Source of the DNA: Rhyzopertha dominica
Lineage: Eukaryota > Arthropoda > Insecta > Coleoptera > Bostrichidae
Reading direction: 5' to 3'
DNA: 64,000 nt
Assembly (NCBI GenBank): GCA_025024175.1
Contig: QCXZ01000053.1
Coordinates: 3,286,001-3,350,000, forward strand
This document shows, one piece after another, positions 49,490 to 59,405 of the stretch. A model generated the notes under the pieces. The model was not told the origin of the DNA. It searched no databases and saw only the letters and a program-made list of their open reading frames with translations. The position numbers and the translations under genes are program-made. Within the stretch, counting starts at the first letter, position 1; every line of letters begins with the position of its first letter.

Positions 49490-51119
49490 ATTTGTCACCC
49501 CAGTCCGCACAGTTTTATTAATAAAAAAATCGAGTTTTCTTAAGTTCTCAGCGCCGTTAAATAATATATACATAGCGCATCCTCGTTTTCGTTGCGTGTT
49601 ATTAAAATTGTTTTCTTCATCCTCCTATACTAGGAAAAATCTATAAAGAATGAAAGGCATTTATGCAACTTTTTCTCGTTGATGCGTTTTGAAACCTTGC
49701 ACCATCTGAAAATCAGAAGAAGTATCACGGGTTTCTTACAACCGCTTGAAGACAGACAAGGCCTTCGGCAGTTAGGTAACTGGTTTCTTGGAGTCCCAAG
49801 CCAATGACCTACATCCTCCTGAAGCCTTTTGGAGAGGAACAATCTCGGATTCGGGCTTGTTGTGCCACCTGTTGCATCTGTAGTAGACCTTCTTGTACAG
49901 GTAAGTGAGCAGTGGCGTTCTGAAACAAAGTTATAATGATGATATGGTGAAAAATTGGAAAACATGTAGTTAGGGAAAGCAGCGCACTTCGTTGAAAATA
50001 CGAGCGATTGTAGTAAAAGTTTATGAATTATGAGTTTATTAACTAACCACTTAAAAATATTTTCCGTTTTCCTTGTTGTACATTTTTTATATTAGAGACA
50101 GATAATTATTGCCTGAAATTTGTTTTTAATTAACTTAGATCATATTTTAATGACTTGACAGGCGTAAGAAGAAATGAAAAAGTATTGCCTGTCTTGACCG
50201 AGATTTGAACTCGGGACCTATAACAGAAGCTTATTAGTCTTATAATTGCATATTTGAAGTATCTATAAAGCTAAATCATATAATATTGATTATTATTACT
50301 GTAACGCTTTGAATGTATACAAATATATAAAAAAACCCGTCATTTATCGCAAACTGATATTTCGATCTCCGTTCTATCTTTCTATTTTTCCAAAAATATC
50401 ATCTACTTAACTGGAATGTCGGTATTTGATAACAAATAAAAATATGAGTCTTTGGTGAACATTACTTTTATGGCTTTTGAACATATAGACCGGTTTAGAT
50501 TTTATTAGGCTGTCTTGTTTCATTATTAATTTATTTATTCACAATTAAATGAATTTTAGAAGTTCTACATTTAAAAAAGTTACCCAAATGCCAAAAGAGC
50601 ATTCGTCTATAAATCATAAAATCGTTACACGGATGTAACTCCGCCGCCCACTATGTGGAGACGCCTATGGATACAATACACTGTGCGACCTCTGTAGGAT
50701 ATACAATGGAAAGGCAAGGTACGACAGGTTTCGTTTATCTTGCATAGATGTCTCCTTCACAGAACGGGAGAACAATTTAGGTGTCGCATAGGTGTAATAA
50801 TGCACAGAAAGTAATACTGTTTTCATTTTTTTGTGTTATACTTCAAGAGAGATCTGTTACATAGATTCACATATACTGGACGTTTTTTTTGTACTGCCAC
50901 GAAATCAAAAACGAACATTAGGTACAAAACAGATACCATTAGATAATTCTTTTTCAAGTTTATTCCTAAAAAGCTCAGCTGAAAGGGGGCTAAGAGAAGA
51001 ACCTATAGGTAATCCTGAAGTTTGCACAAAATTTTGATTATTGAAGCAGAAGAGATTTTGATTTAACACAAACACAGTTAACGCAATACGTTGTTTTTAT
51101 CAGAATCTTGAAAAAGTAG
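49490..51119. other. Non-coding AT-rich stretch
   Basis: No gene is supported. A tRNA-like arm is listed separately. Frames such as the 111-residue minus frame at 49630-49965 have no recognisable domain. Confidence 0.4.
50190..50260 (-). repeat. tRNA-like T-arm (tRNA or SINE remnant)
   Basis: On the minus strand, CCGAG, TTCAAAT and CTCGG form a perfect T-arm with an intact B-box. A 3' acceptor-like TCAAGAC follows, but no matching 5' strand or clear D-arm was found. Same T-stem as the tRNA-Gly-like unit at 21.0 kb, so both may come from one tRNA-derived SINE family. Confidence 0.35.
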
Positions 51120-51167
51120 ATATATAAATACTTTGATTATGAATAACGGTCGCAACTTGTTGAATGT

Positions 51168-51610
51168 TCAAGCTTCAGAAGTAGGGGGTATTCGACCTTT
51201 TGGTTTAATAAAATTAAGCGAACTCTTTTTTCATTGCCAAGCTTTCGTCTTTATTTAAGACATCATCAGGGCTTCTACAATAAATTTACAATTGAGTTAC
51301 CAAAAGTGAGATTAATTTAAAGAAGTTTTATGTTGTGAGTTATTTTTCCAATATACCATGTAATTTCTTCGTCTTCCTGCGTTCTAGTAGTTCGAATTAA
51401 CACGGAATAGACAATTTATCGTAGAATATTGAAACACACCTTAAAATTGTACGTTTAAATTCAACACAACAGTAAAGAATCACAGCCTTCCATCACAGCA
51501 ACATTTTCTAGTTTTTATATAGTTAATTATTCAAAATCCCCTCCGAAAGTAAGTATGTATATATATTACTAAGTTTTTATGTGTCTGACTTTTTATTAAT
51601 AGTATTTGTA
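51168..51610 (-). repeat. Left inverted terminal repeat of the Penelope-like element
   Basis: Reverse-complement partner of 52409-52910, beginning at TCAAGCTTCAG and ending at AGTATTTGTA. Similarity is high across the whole arm. The right arm has a roughly 35-base segment (GACGCCGATGTATTGACACT etc.) and other small insertions that the left lacks. The boundary with the coding part is sharp at 51610. Confidence 0.85.
51236..51272 (-). ncRNA. Hammerhead-ribozyme-like motif (Penelope-type), copy 5
   Basis: Inside the left inverted repeat. Minus-strand order: GCC, CTGATGA, one T, helix GTCTT/AAGAC, GAAA, GCTT, GGC. Same as copy 6 in the right repeat. Confidence 0.6.
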
Positions 51611-52483
51611 TGGAAGAAATTTTAACAATTTTTGGCTCTTTTGATGAAAATGTTAAATTCACAATTGAAAGGGAGGTTAATAACAGTATGTCATTTCTAG
51701 ACACTAGGGTCATAAGACAGAATAACATTTTAATTCTAGACTGGTATCAAAAACCAACCTCTTCCGACAGGTATCTAAATTTTCTATCAAATCATTCAGT
51801 TAGAATAAAAACAGATTTTGTTAAACAAATGAAACGTAGAATTCTAAAAATTTCACATCCAAGTTTAGTAAATAAAAATNTAAAAAAACTCAAAATNANG
51901 TTATTGGAAAACTCATATCCAAAAATTCTATTAAATAAAATGGTGGTACAAATAACCAAGAAANTGTGGGGCAGCAAGAGAACATAAATTCTTCAACAAA
52001 TAACATAGAAGGAATTCCCCGTTTAGGATTTCTTCCAAATATAACANNTTTAGTAACTAAAGTCATCAGAACTNTCAAATCTGAACAGATTAAAATATTC
52101 ATAAAAAACATTAAGAAAGATTCAAACATTTTTAGTAATCTTAAAGACAAAATTTCAGTAAAATACCAGTCAAATGTGGTTTACTGTGTAGAGTGTCAAA
52201 ATTGTAATAATGTATATGTTGGACAAACATCACAGTGGCTATCAAGTAGGGTAAATCTGCACAAAAACTAATAAAAGAGATCGTTGTTCTCTAGCAGAAC
52301 ATGGAATTTAAAATCAACATTCGATCAATTGGCAAGAAAATAAAATTTTGGAAAAAGAAAAAATTTACAAGAGAGATTAATTTTGGAAATGTATCAAATT
52401 AACAAACGTACAAATACTATTAATAAAAAGTCAGACACATAAAAACTTAGTAATATTTATACATACTTTCGGAAGGGATTTTG
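51610..52483 (+). pseudogene. Penelope-like reverse transcriptase end plus GIY-YIG endonuclease
   Basis: The first frame (51610-51962) matches the RT thumb and neighbouring region of Penelope-like elements: FTIEREVNNSMSFLDTRVIR, WYQKPTSSDRYLNF, VKQMKRRILK. After a frameshift near 51963, IPRLGFLPNI leads to YCVECQNCNNVYVGQTSQWL and SRVNLHK, the zinc-finger-like CxxC and GIY-YIG block. A further shift gives CSLAEH, INWQENKILE and INKKSDT, the C-terminal endonuclease part, ending at the terminal repeat. The RT palm with its catalytic YxDD is absent, so the copy is 5'-truncated and dead. The apparent start at 51610 is the truncation junction. Eight N bases fall within it. Confidence 0.8.
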
Positions 52484-52910
52484 AATAATTAACTATATAA
52501 AAACTAGAAAATGTTGCTGTGATGGAAGGCTGTGATTTTTGACGCCGATGTATTGACACTGTTTATATTTCCGTTATTTCCTGTTGTGTTGAATTTAAAC
52601 GTACAATTTTAAGCTGTATTTCAATATTCTACTATAAATTATCTATTCCTTGTTAATTCGAACTACTAGAACGCAGGAAGACGAAGAAATTACATGGTAT
52701 ATTGGAAAAATAACTCACAACATAAAAATTCTTTAAATTAATGTCACTTTTGGTAAGATTTACGTAAAACCTAATGTTGTTATGATATGCTTACTCCATT
52801 GTAGAAGCCCTGATGATGTCTTAAATAAAGACGAAAGCTTGGCAATGAAAAAAGGGTTCGCTTAATTTTACTAAACCAAAGATCGAATACCCCCTACTAC
52901 TGAAGCTTGA
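52409..52910 (+). repeat. Right inverted terminal repeat of the Penelope-like element
   Basis: Sense-orientation terminal repeat covering the last codons of the endonuclease frame, the 3' UTR and the outer GGGGGTATTCGA-type sequence (complement at 52883-52895). It ends with TGAAGCTTGA at 52910. The sense hammerhead-like motif lies at 52806-52845. Confidence 0.85.
52806..52845 (+). ncRNA. Hammerhead-ribozyme-like motif (Penelope-type), copy 6
   Basis: Plus strand: AGCC, CTGATGA (52810-52816), one T, helix GTCTT/AAGAC with loop AAATA, GAAA (52833-52836), GCTT, GGCAATG. Stem I can extend beyond GCC/GGC by pairing CATTG (about 52797-52801) with CAATG (52843-52847). Predicted cleavage follows the CUU triplet at 52840. 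It is the best-preserved copy and is in sense with the element's coding strand. Confidence 0.6.
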
Positions 52911-52923
52911 ATATATAAATACT

Positions 52924-53904
52924 GATATAATCTTTAATATTCTGAAATAAATATGTAGTTTTCCAAACCTTCTCCATTTAAAAAATAAAAAAAGAGTAAA
53001 TGTGGCATTTATAATAGAACTTCACATAGGTACATGGATGAGACCGCAGTTTTGAAAAGATCTAAATTATAGGTATAAGAATACGCCAATTAATTAAAAA
53101 ATGTGCTGTCTCGATTGGTCTTTAAAGAAATTAAGAAATGAAGCCAATAACCAGCTACACTGTTTAGCAGTATGACTTGCTATGAAAATTGGGCTCTGTG
53201 GAGGAAATACAAAGCGAAACAACTGCATTAGGCTATAAATCAAATGCAAACAAAAAATCTAAACACACGAATTCGTATAAATGTGGCTGACGGCATGCAA
53301 CCCAATACTTGCAGTTGACAACTTAAGCCCTAAATAACGACGATTTATCGAAGTGCCAAAACAAATTTCATGCATGTGTGTATTTATTTACAAGTGGCCT
53401 CCGACCTCCTGGATTTAAAGCAAACATAAAACGTCTTTGTTTAAATTAAGGGATGTAAAATATTGGCACTTATAGTTTTACGACCATTTAAAATATTTCC
53501 TCACTACTTCTGGTTGTAAAGTTTTATGGCGATAGCCCCGTTCTTTGCGACTGTGTTGGGTATCGTTTTTCGACCGTATCGTTTTACCTGACTGCCGCCT
53601 AGAGCACGGCCGTGCGATGCAAAAAGTGAAAGACATCCAAAATTATGCTGCAGTAAGTTCAATTTTTACGTACAATTTTGAGACTGGCATTCCACAACAA
53701 TGAAATATATTAATGTATATTTAAGTGTAATTCAGTTAAAAGGTAAATTGCAAAGGCAAGGGATAAGTTGTCCACGTCCAAAAACGAATACAACTCTCAA
53801 ACTTAAATTTGTATTTATGTTTGAGTGTAACACTGTAAAAAATATAACAAACAATATATATTTTTTATATATCCCCACAGAAAATAATCCAAAATAGAGA
53901 GATC
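52924..53904. other. Non-coding AT-rich stretch
   Basis: No gene. A small GC-richer patch is at about 53520-53660. Confidence 0.4.
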
Positions 53905-54070
53905 TGCAGATCTAGGCAGCCAGTGAATTGGACCACGTCCACTGATTTGGAAAATGTTGATTTAAATAGTCCCTAGTTAAATCTGGATTGTGACAAGATG
54001 CTCCATCTTGCTGAAAATAAATATGCCTCAGCCTTGGAAGAGGAATATTGTCGAAAGGTTTGTTATAATT
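53905..54070 (-). pseudogene. Tc1/mariner-type transposase DDE scrap, copy E
   Basis: The minus-strand frame reads PRLRHIYFQQDGASCHNPDL, then TRDYLNQHFPNQW. This matches the region of the second catalytic aspartate (YFQQDGAxCHN...RDYLNxxFPxxWIG). A frame change follows, and NSLAA resembles the HWLPRSPD continuation only partly. The CHN after QDGA differs from the PHF/AHY of copies A-C, so it belongs to a sister family. Confidence 0.6.
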
Positions 54071-54567
54071 GTGAGGTTTTAATCTAGTGTTATTTTATGG
54101 GGTTGCTTCCTCTCAGGAAACCCTTAATGGATCAAAACAAATGTATGAAAACACTAGCTAATAAATAATTACACCACATACCACTCTGCAGATTGATTGG
54201 CATTAAATCTACACTCAAAATATTNCGATCATATGTAATCGTTCTATATTTTCAAATCCGACATTGACTATTGTTTTAGTTTATTTATTAACACTCAGAC
54301 TTTCGTATTAGAACGATTATCAATGTAAATATCACACTAAATATTAAATTATAATTAGTACAAAAGTTGACGTGATGTAATATCACAATAAACGTTAAAA
54401 TACAATTAGTAACATGCTAAAATATAATTAGTGCAAATCTTGAAAAATCAGAGTTAAAATCTAAAATGGTATACCAGTATACAAAAACACATATATGATG
54501 AACTAACAAATAAATACGTTAATACAAGGAACAAATAACTATTAATAATTTATAAGATTATGAAAGA
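54071..54567. other. Non-coding AT-rich stretch
   Basis: No gene. Copies of the AT-rich word ATAATTAGT recur at 54350-54435, probably a local low-complexity duplication. Confidence 0.4.
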
Positions 54568-54818
54568 CTAGTTGAGATTTGTAATGTCTTTTCTAGTATT
54601 ATAAGCGTCTTTAGACTTACATATGTGTAACATTTCAGAAAATAATCGTTTCTGTAGATTAGACTCTCTATCTAAAGTTGATGGATTATTAAAATCAAAT
54701 TGATGGTTAGTTTTTTTCACATGCGCGACTAGTGCTGTAATATATGACTTTAATGGATTATGCTGCTTGCAGTCATTTTTATGATTATTAATTCTGGTTG
54801 ACAACCGTTGAGTAAAAT
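54568..54818 (-). pseudogene. Penelope-like GIY-YIG endonuclease C-terminal fragment
   Basis: The 78-residue minus-strand frame reads LSTRINNHKNDC near its start (the R-x-x-x-H part of GIY-YIG), TALVAHVKKTNHQFDFNNPS, then KRLFSEMLHICKSKDAYNTR and DITNLN. This follows the C-terminal half of Penelope-type GIY-YIG endonucleases, including the conserved EMLHI glutamate region. The GIY-YIG-like block upstream is missing. It is a different subfamily from the copy at 51.6 kb, and no terminal repeat or hammerhead-like motif was found beside it. Confidence 0.7.
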
Positions 54819-57800
54819 TTTAGAATGAGTGACCCTTTGGAAATTAGAAATTTTTCAGGTTTCGGCTATAATTCGAAAACCAAAAAAAGTTAATCAAAAT
54901 ATCCTTTGACCTGATAATTTATCTCAAAAAAGCAGAACAGGGTCGCGAAAACCTAATCCCTTTATTTTTAATAATAACCTACATAACCTATAAAAATATC
55001 GAAAATGAGACACCATGTACACCTTATTTTCAATCAGATTCGTACTTTATTATAATAGTGGTCGTTGAAAAACTAACCATTGCCACAAGGTAGGAAGGAA
55101 GTAAGTCCTTTCAGTTCACTGTTGATAACTAGCCTAAATTTTGGTTCCGATGTATTCTTCAACCTGCGTTTTTGTAGTTTTGACTCTCCTATACCTATTT
55201 TCTGAAAATCGTCTTTTATGACATCTAATAATATGAAAGTAAAGGTCACTTCCATTCATTTAGCTGCACGTCTGTCCTTTTGCTTGGAAGTTTGCTGTCA
55301 TTGCCCTTGGCCCAAATGTTCATCTTTGTCCGTTTATTGCTTTTACTTTCCTTCGGAGGCAAGCTTTATGGATGCAAGCACGCGACAGCACAGGACCGTA
55401 ACGATCTGTCTTTGCCAAATGAATATATAGGTAAAAGAATTATTTTGGAGCACATCCATTTGGGCTTATTTACCTATCTTTCTATCTTTATGGAAAAGTT
55501 TGACATTAATTTGAAATTTTCTCTTTTTACCGGTAACTCAACCAATGGGTTGTATGTAGTAACCACTTAAGCATCATCTTCAGCGGTACAAGAAGATGTT
55601 TTCCATTTAATATACAAGGAGTGCCATTTGCTACAGCATTTTGCATAGGAAGCCCAGCCAATCAATTCATTTACCTAATACGGTCCTGATATGCGTTTGC
55701 CGAATTGCGTCCTCCTTGAAAGCGACAGGGAGCAAAAATACTTCGACCCTGTAAATGACAAACAAGCACTGTTGTGTAAACAATGGCTCCATGCTACTTA
55801 TCCGTGACAATTTTACCAACAAAGGGCCACTGATGCCCATGAAGCGTCGAAGGTCGTGTTCCGATTTGACCACCAACGAACGGTGCTTGCTTAAGCTACG
55901 AAAGGAAACAGTTAAGTTTGGCTGTAATAAAGGGTAACGGAATTTCAGACTTTCGACAATGCCTGTACTTGTAGCAGCACTAAACGATTTACTTCTACTG
56001 TAATACATCAACAGTAAAGTTTTTTGACATGACGAGTAAGTTTTGGAACTAAAATTGTCCGTACAATAAACAAAGAAAAAATGAATTAAAAGGAAAAAAA
56101 ACGTTTGCGTTGAAAGCTGTAATTAAAATTATATTTGAGACACATAATACAAAGGACGGGATTCTAGAGTTATTTCGAAAGTTGTTAAACAATAAACACA
56201 AATAAAAAGGACAAATCTGAATACCATTCTTTTAAAAAATGTACAGTTCTTTCTATTCTTAATAATTTGGCATTTTGATAAAAAAAGCTTAGCTTCATTA
56301 ACAAGGAGTTGTTATAGAAATGATAATAAAATAGTTTAATTATTTTTTTAACAGCTGAGAGTTAATACAAAATGGTTGCAAACGAAACAGTGGCTGGCGG
56401 AACATATAGTAAAAGGAGTATTGGTCCTAGAATTGTTCCCTAAGATACCTCACATATTATCAACAGCCGATCTTTCGACCAATTGCTTAAACGTAAAATA
56501 AGTTAAAAGAATTACAGCAAATACAAGTTTTGCTTTTGTTGTCTGTGATGTCAAAAGCATTTGCTAGATCTGGCAAAATAATAAAATCCTAGAATGCTCA
56601 CAGACTAAGTAAATAACAGTCTATGCTGAACAACTGCAACAGACCCTAAGAATAATTTCGCGTTGCTCGCCATAAGTAAAATTAATAGGAAATAAAAAAT
56701 GACGTTGATGTTTCTTTTCTTTAAAGTAAAAATGACCTGCCGAATTTGAGAATTATAAATTTTATATATAAACTATATTGAAGCTAGTATTCGAGGCACT
56801 TCCAAAGATTCAATGTTTAAAGCGCTAAAACAATAGAGAATCTTAAGGTGAATATACATCACTAATGGATAAAATCAAATTTTAGGAATTGTTTTTTGGG
56901 TATTCCCTATTATGCCCTTAATGTAGTATTTTATATAACTACACCAGTATTCAATTTTTGTCCGTAATACACTAATAATACATTTCTAGAATAGCAGTAA
57001 ATCAAGCTTCAGGCTTTATAGAAAGGGACAGAAACATTTTATATATGTTCACTGTTCAGCAAATACAAGTCGAGGTTTTAAGCAAATATAAAACATGTAT
57101 TCAGAGCTATACCAGTATTACAACCCCATTCATCTATATTATTTATGTTCTGCGGTATAATTTCACAGGCAGAGTTCTAGCATTATAAAATATTTTAAAA
57201 TCAACAGCAAAAAATATAAGATCATGGTAACAGGAGATAATAAGGGAACAAAAGTTAAGAAAAGCAAAGGACCCAATGTTGGAATCTTGAGTGCCAGAAG
57301 TTACGTTTGTCAGCAAGAAATTATTTGCTCACAAATGGATAAGTAAGAATCAAGCTATATAGACAACTGGAGAGACACAATGCATGAAGTTTGTTGATCA
57401 GGATTATGATATCCACCTGACCCTTTTGGTCAATATTCTTCTACACCTAGTGCGTAATAACCACAACATTATTAAGAAGGAAATACCGAACGTGACAATA
57501 TTAGACTAAAACAATATAGCTGTGTATCAGCTAAAAGAGAAAGTCTGTCTCTTATAATGTAAGAACGACTATCGTCAGGTCCAACAGAAGTTTTGTGCTA
57601 ACAATACCAGGNATCACAATCTAATTATTTTTTACAGGGGACAAAATTCCAGAATGTCCTATGATTAGTACATAAACTGAATTTAATTTTGGACATATGC
57701 TGCAAATATAGCTGGCAAAAATTTTATATTCAGCATGCTGTTGAGAATATATACCTTCTGCACAATCAATGATATCTGTTATTTCTTCTTATATTGCAAA

Positions 57801-59292
57801 TTATTAACTCTCCGGAAAATAAAGAGCGAACATAATTAGTTTTCTTACAATTATATGGCCTGAATCTGACAGCGGGATTAAAAATCCAGGAAGATATTCC
57901 ATTTTGATCTAATTAATTGTTTTATCTAGCACCAATTATGTTATCACAAAGAACATGATGTATTTGATATGAGGTCAGTAGTATAAAATGAAAGATTTCG
58001 ACTAATCTGGAAAAGTTCATTGCAAAGACCGTTTTGGGCTAATGATATAAGGGGCTACCCTAAACATGACATGATTTTTTATAAATCCATCTAAGATGCT
58101 TTTCTTCTTTTGATATTAATTTTCAAAAATAAATCTTCATTCACCATTTGCTCTTTATCAGTGCTAAATCAACAGCAGTCATTGAGTAAAAGCTGTTTTT
58201 TATTCATGTGGTACTTATTATGTCTTATTTACGCCCGATGAACTATTGATCTAGGATTTACTGGCATGTAAAATGAAAACCGTGTAACGAATTATGAACA
58301 GGAATAGGAGGCGGCATTTATATCAATTAAAAATTTTATTGTTCTCGATCCATGTGCACTTCTAAATTAAGAAAGTCGAAATTGCTTATCATGCTATATA
58401 GCTTGATTTCATTAAAATCCAAACCGAATAAGTACCAGTTCATTCAGCGCGAAATGACCTGTTTTATCGCGCAAGATAATCGCCAATGATTACATCCGTA
58501 CAGCGTTTCGTCGTTTAATTCAATGTCCATAAATTAGCCTACTAATACAGAAACGCTGTACACAAATTCAGAGTAAGCCCGTTATCATCGCCATATGTCC
58601 GATTGTGTAGCGACAGAGTTTTGCAATTTGCAGATCCGCAAGCTGGCGTATCAATCGAATCTGGTACCACACAAATCCATTTCCGTGACGCGTCCGACGT
58701 ATTTGTAAACTGCGGTGGCGGTTGTCACTGATGAACAAAGCTGGGCTTGCTCTTTTGGAGACGAGTAGCTTAAAAACGTGCGCCTTTTATCAAACTAACA
58801 GGGCCAAATGGCAAACGATGACAAATGGAAATGCTAGTTATTTCATTATACACAAGTAATTATTTAAATAACGATCTTAGGTAGGTGATTTTAAAAACCA
58901 TGTGTTGAACTATCGGGTGATTCAAATAACTAGTGGCGAAGCAGAAGTATTCAATTGTAAAAGCACATGATACCTCATTAGAGTGTGCTATTCTTCTGTA
59001 ACTTCTTTATCATCTGCTTTAGAGAAGAAGTGCTAAAACACACTCAATCTACTTTAGAAACATTAAAACCGTTTTGCTTTTGCTGCATTATAAATGGAAC
59101 ATCCTTGTATACTATAGCACCTTTTCCTTAAAATTGTGGGGCACTTTGTTTACCATAACAGTTCTGCATATTCAAAGATAAGAGTTTCTGGAAGAGTAAA
59201 AAAGCTATCGACATGCGGTAAGGTAGTGATAAAGGAGGTACAGAAGAATACAGCGCTAATAAGACACTCTTTATATAAGACAAACAAAAGTC
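54819..59292. other. Long non-coding stretch with unrecognised frames at 55.2-56.0 kb
   Basis: No gene is supported. The 96-residue plus frame ending at 55570 and the 114-residue minus frame at 55667-56011 (containing HDLRRFMGISGPLLVKLSRI) are more protein-like than their neighbours and may be an unidentified transposon relic. From 56.0 to 58.4 kb the sequence is AT-rich and featureless to me. Confidence 0.4.
58440..58760. promoter_or_regulatory. GC-richer non-coding island (candidate regulatory DNA)
   Basis: A CpG-containing block in a long AT-rich stretch, with TTTATCGC and GTTTAATTC homeodomain-type words and no open frame of note. A candidate conserved element, judged by composition only. 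Confidence 0.22.
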
Positions 59293-59325
59293 ACGGCTTA
59301 CTTCCATAAAATAGCCAGTCCGTGC
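59293..59325 (+). repeat. Mariner-terminus-like sequence, direct repeat partner of 60611-60642
   Basis: ACGGCTTACTTCCATAAAAT followed by AGCC and CGTGC aligns, in the same orientation, with ACGGTACTTACTT...CCTCGTGC at 60611-60642. Termini of a mariner should be inverted, so this may be the end of a second, otherwise lost, copy abutting the intact one. Confidence 0.4.
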
Positions 59326-59405
59326 AAAAACTACAAAACAACAAAAAAAAAGACGTGCAAAGATATCGCAATAATTTTATCTTACATGAAAGCCTGTACC
59401 TTAAT

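Larger units (their letters stand above)
51120..52923 (+). mobile_element. Penelope-like element, 5'-truncated, with long inverted terminal repeats
   Basis: A retroelement fragment encoding the end of a reverse transcriptase and a GIY-YIG endonuclease, flanked by inverted repeats 51168-51610 and 52409-52910. Identical 13-bp strings ATATATAAATACT at 51120-51132 and 52911-52923 are a likely target duplication. About 35 bp lie between the left duplication and the left repeat. Inverted terminal repeats of this kind, containing part of the coding end, are a known arrangement in Penelope-like elements. The left repeat carries a reverse copy of the last codons plus the UTR. Each repeat contains a hammerhead-like motif. 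Confidence 0.85.

Noticed and set aside
55575..55600. CTGAAGA on the minus strand, possible Penelope-type hammerhead
   Set aside because: No GAAA at the expected distance. At best a decayed relic.
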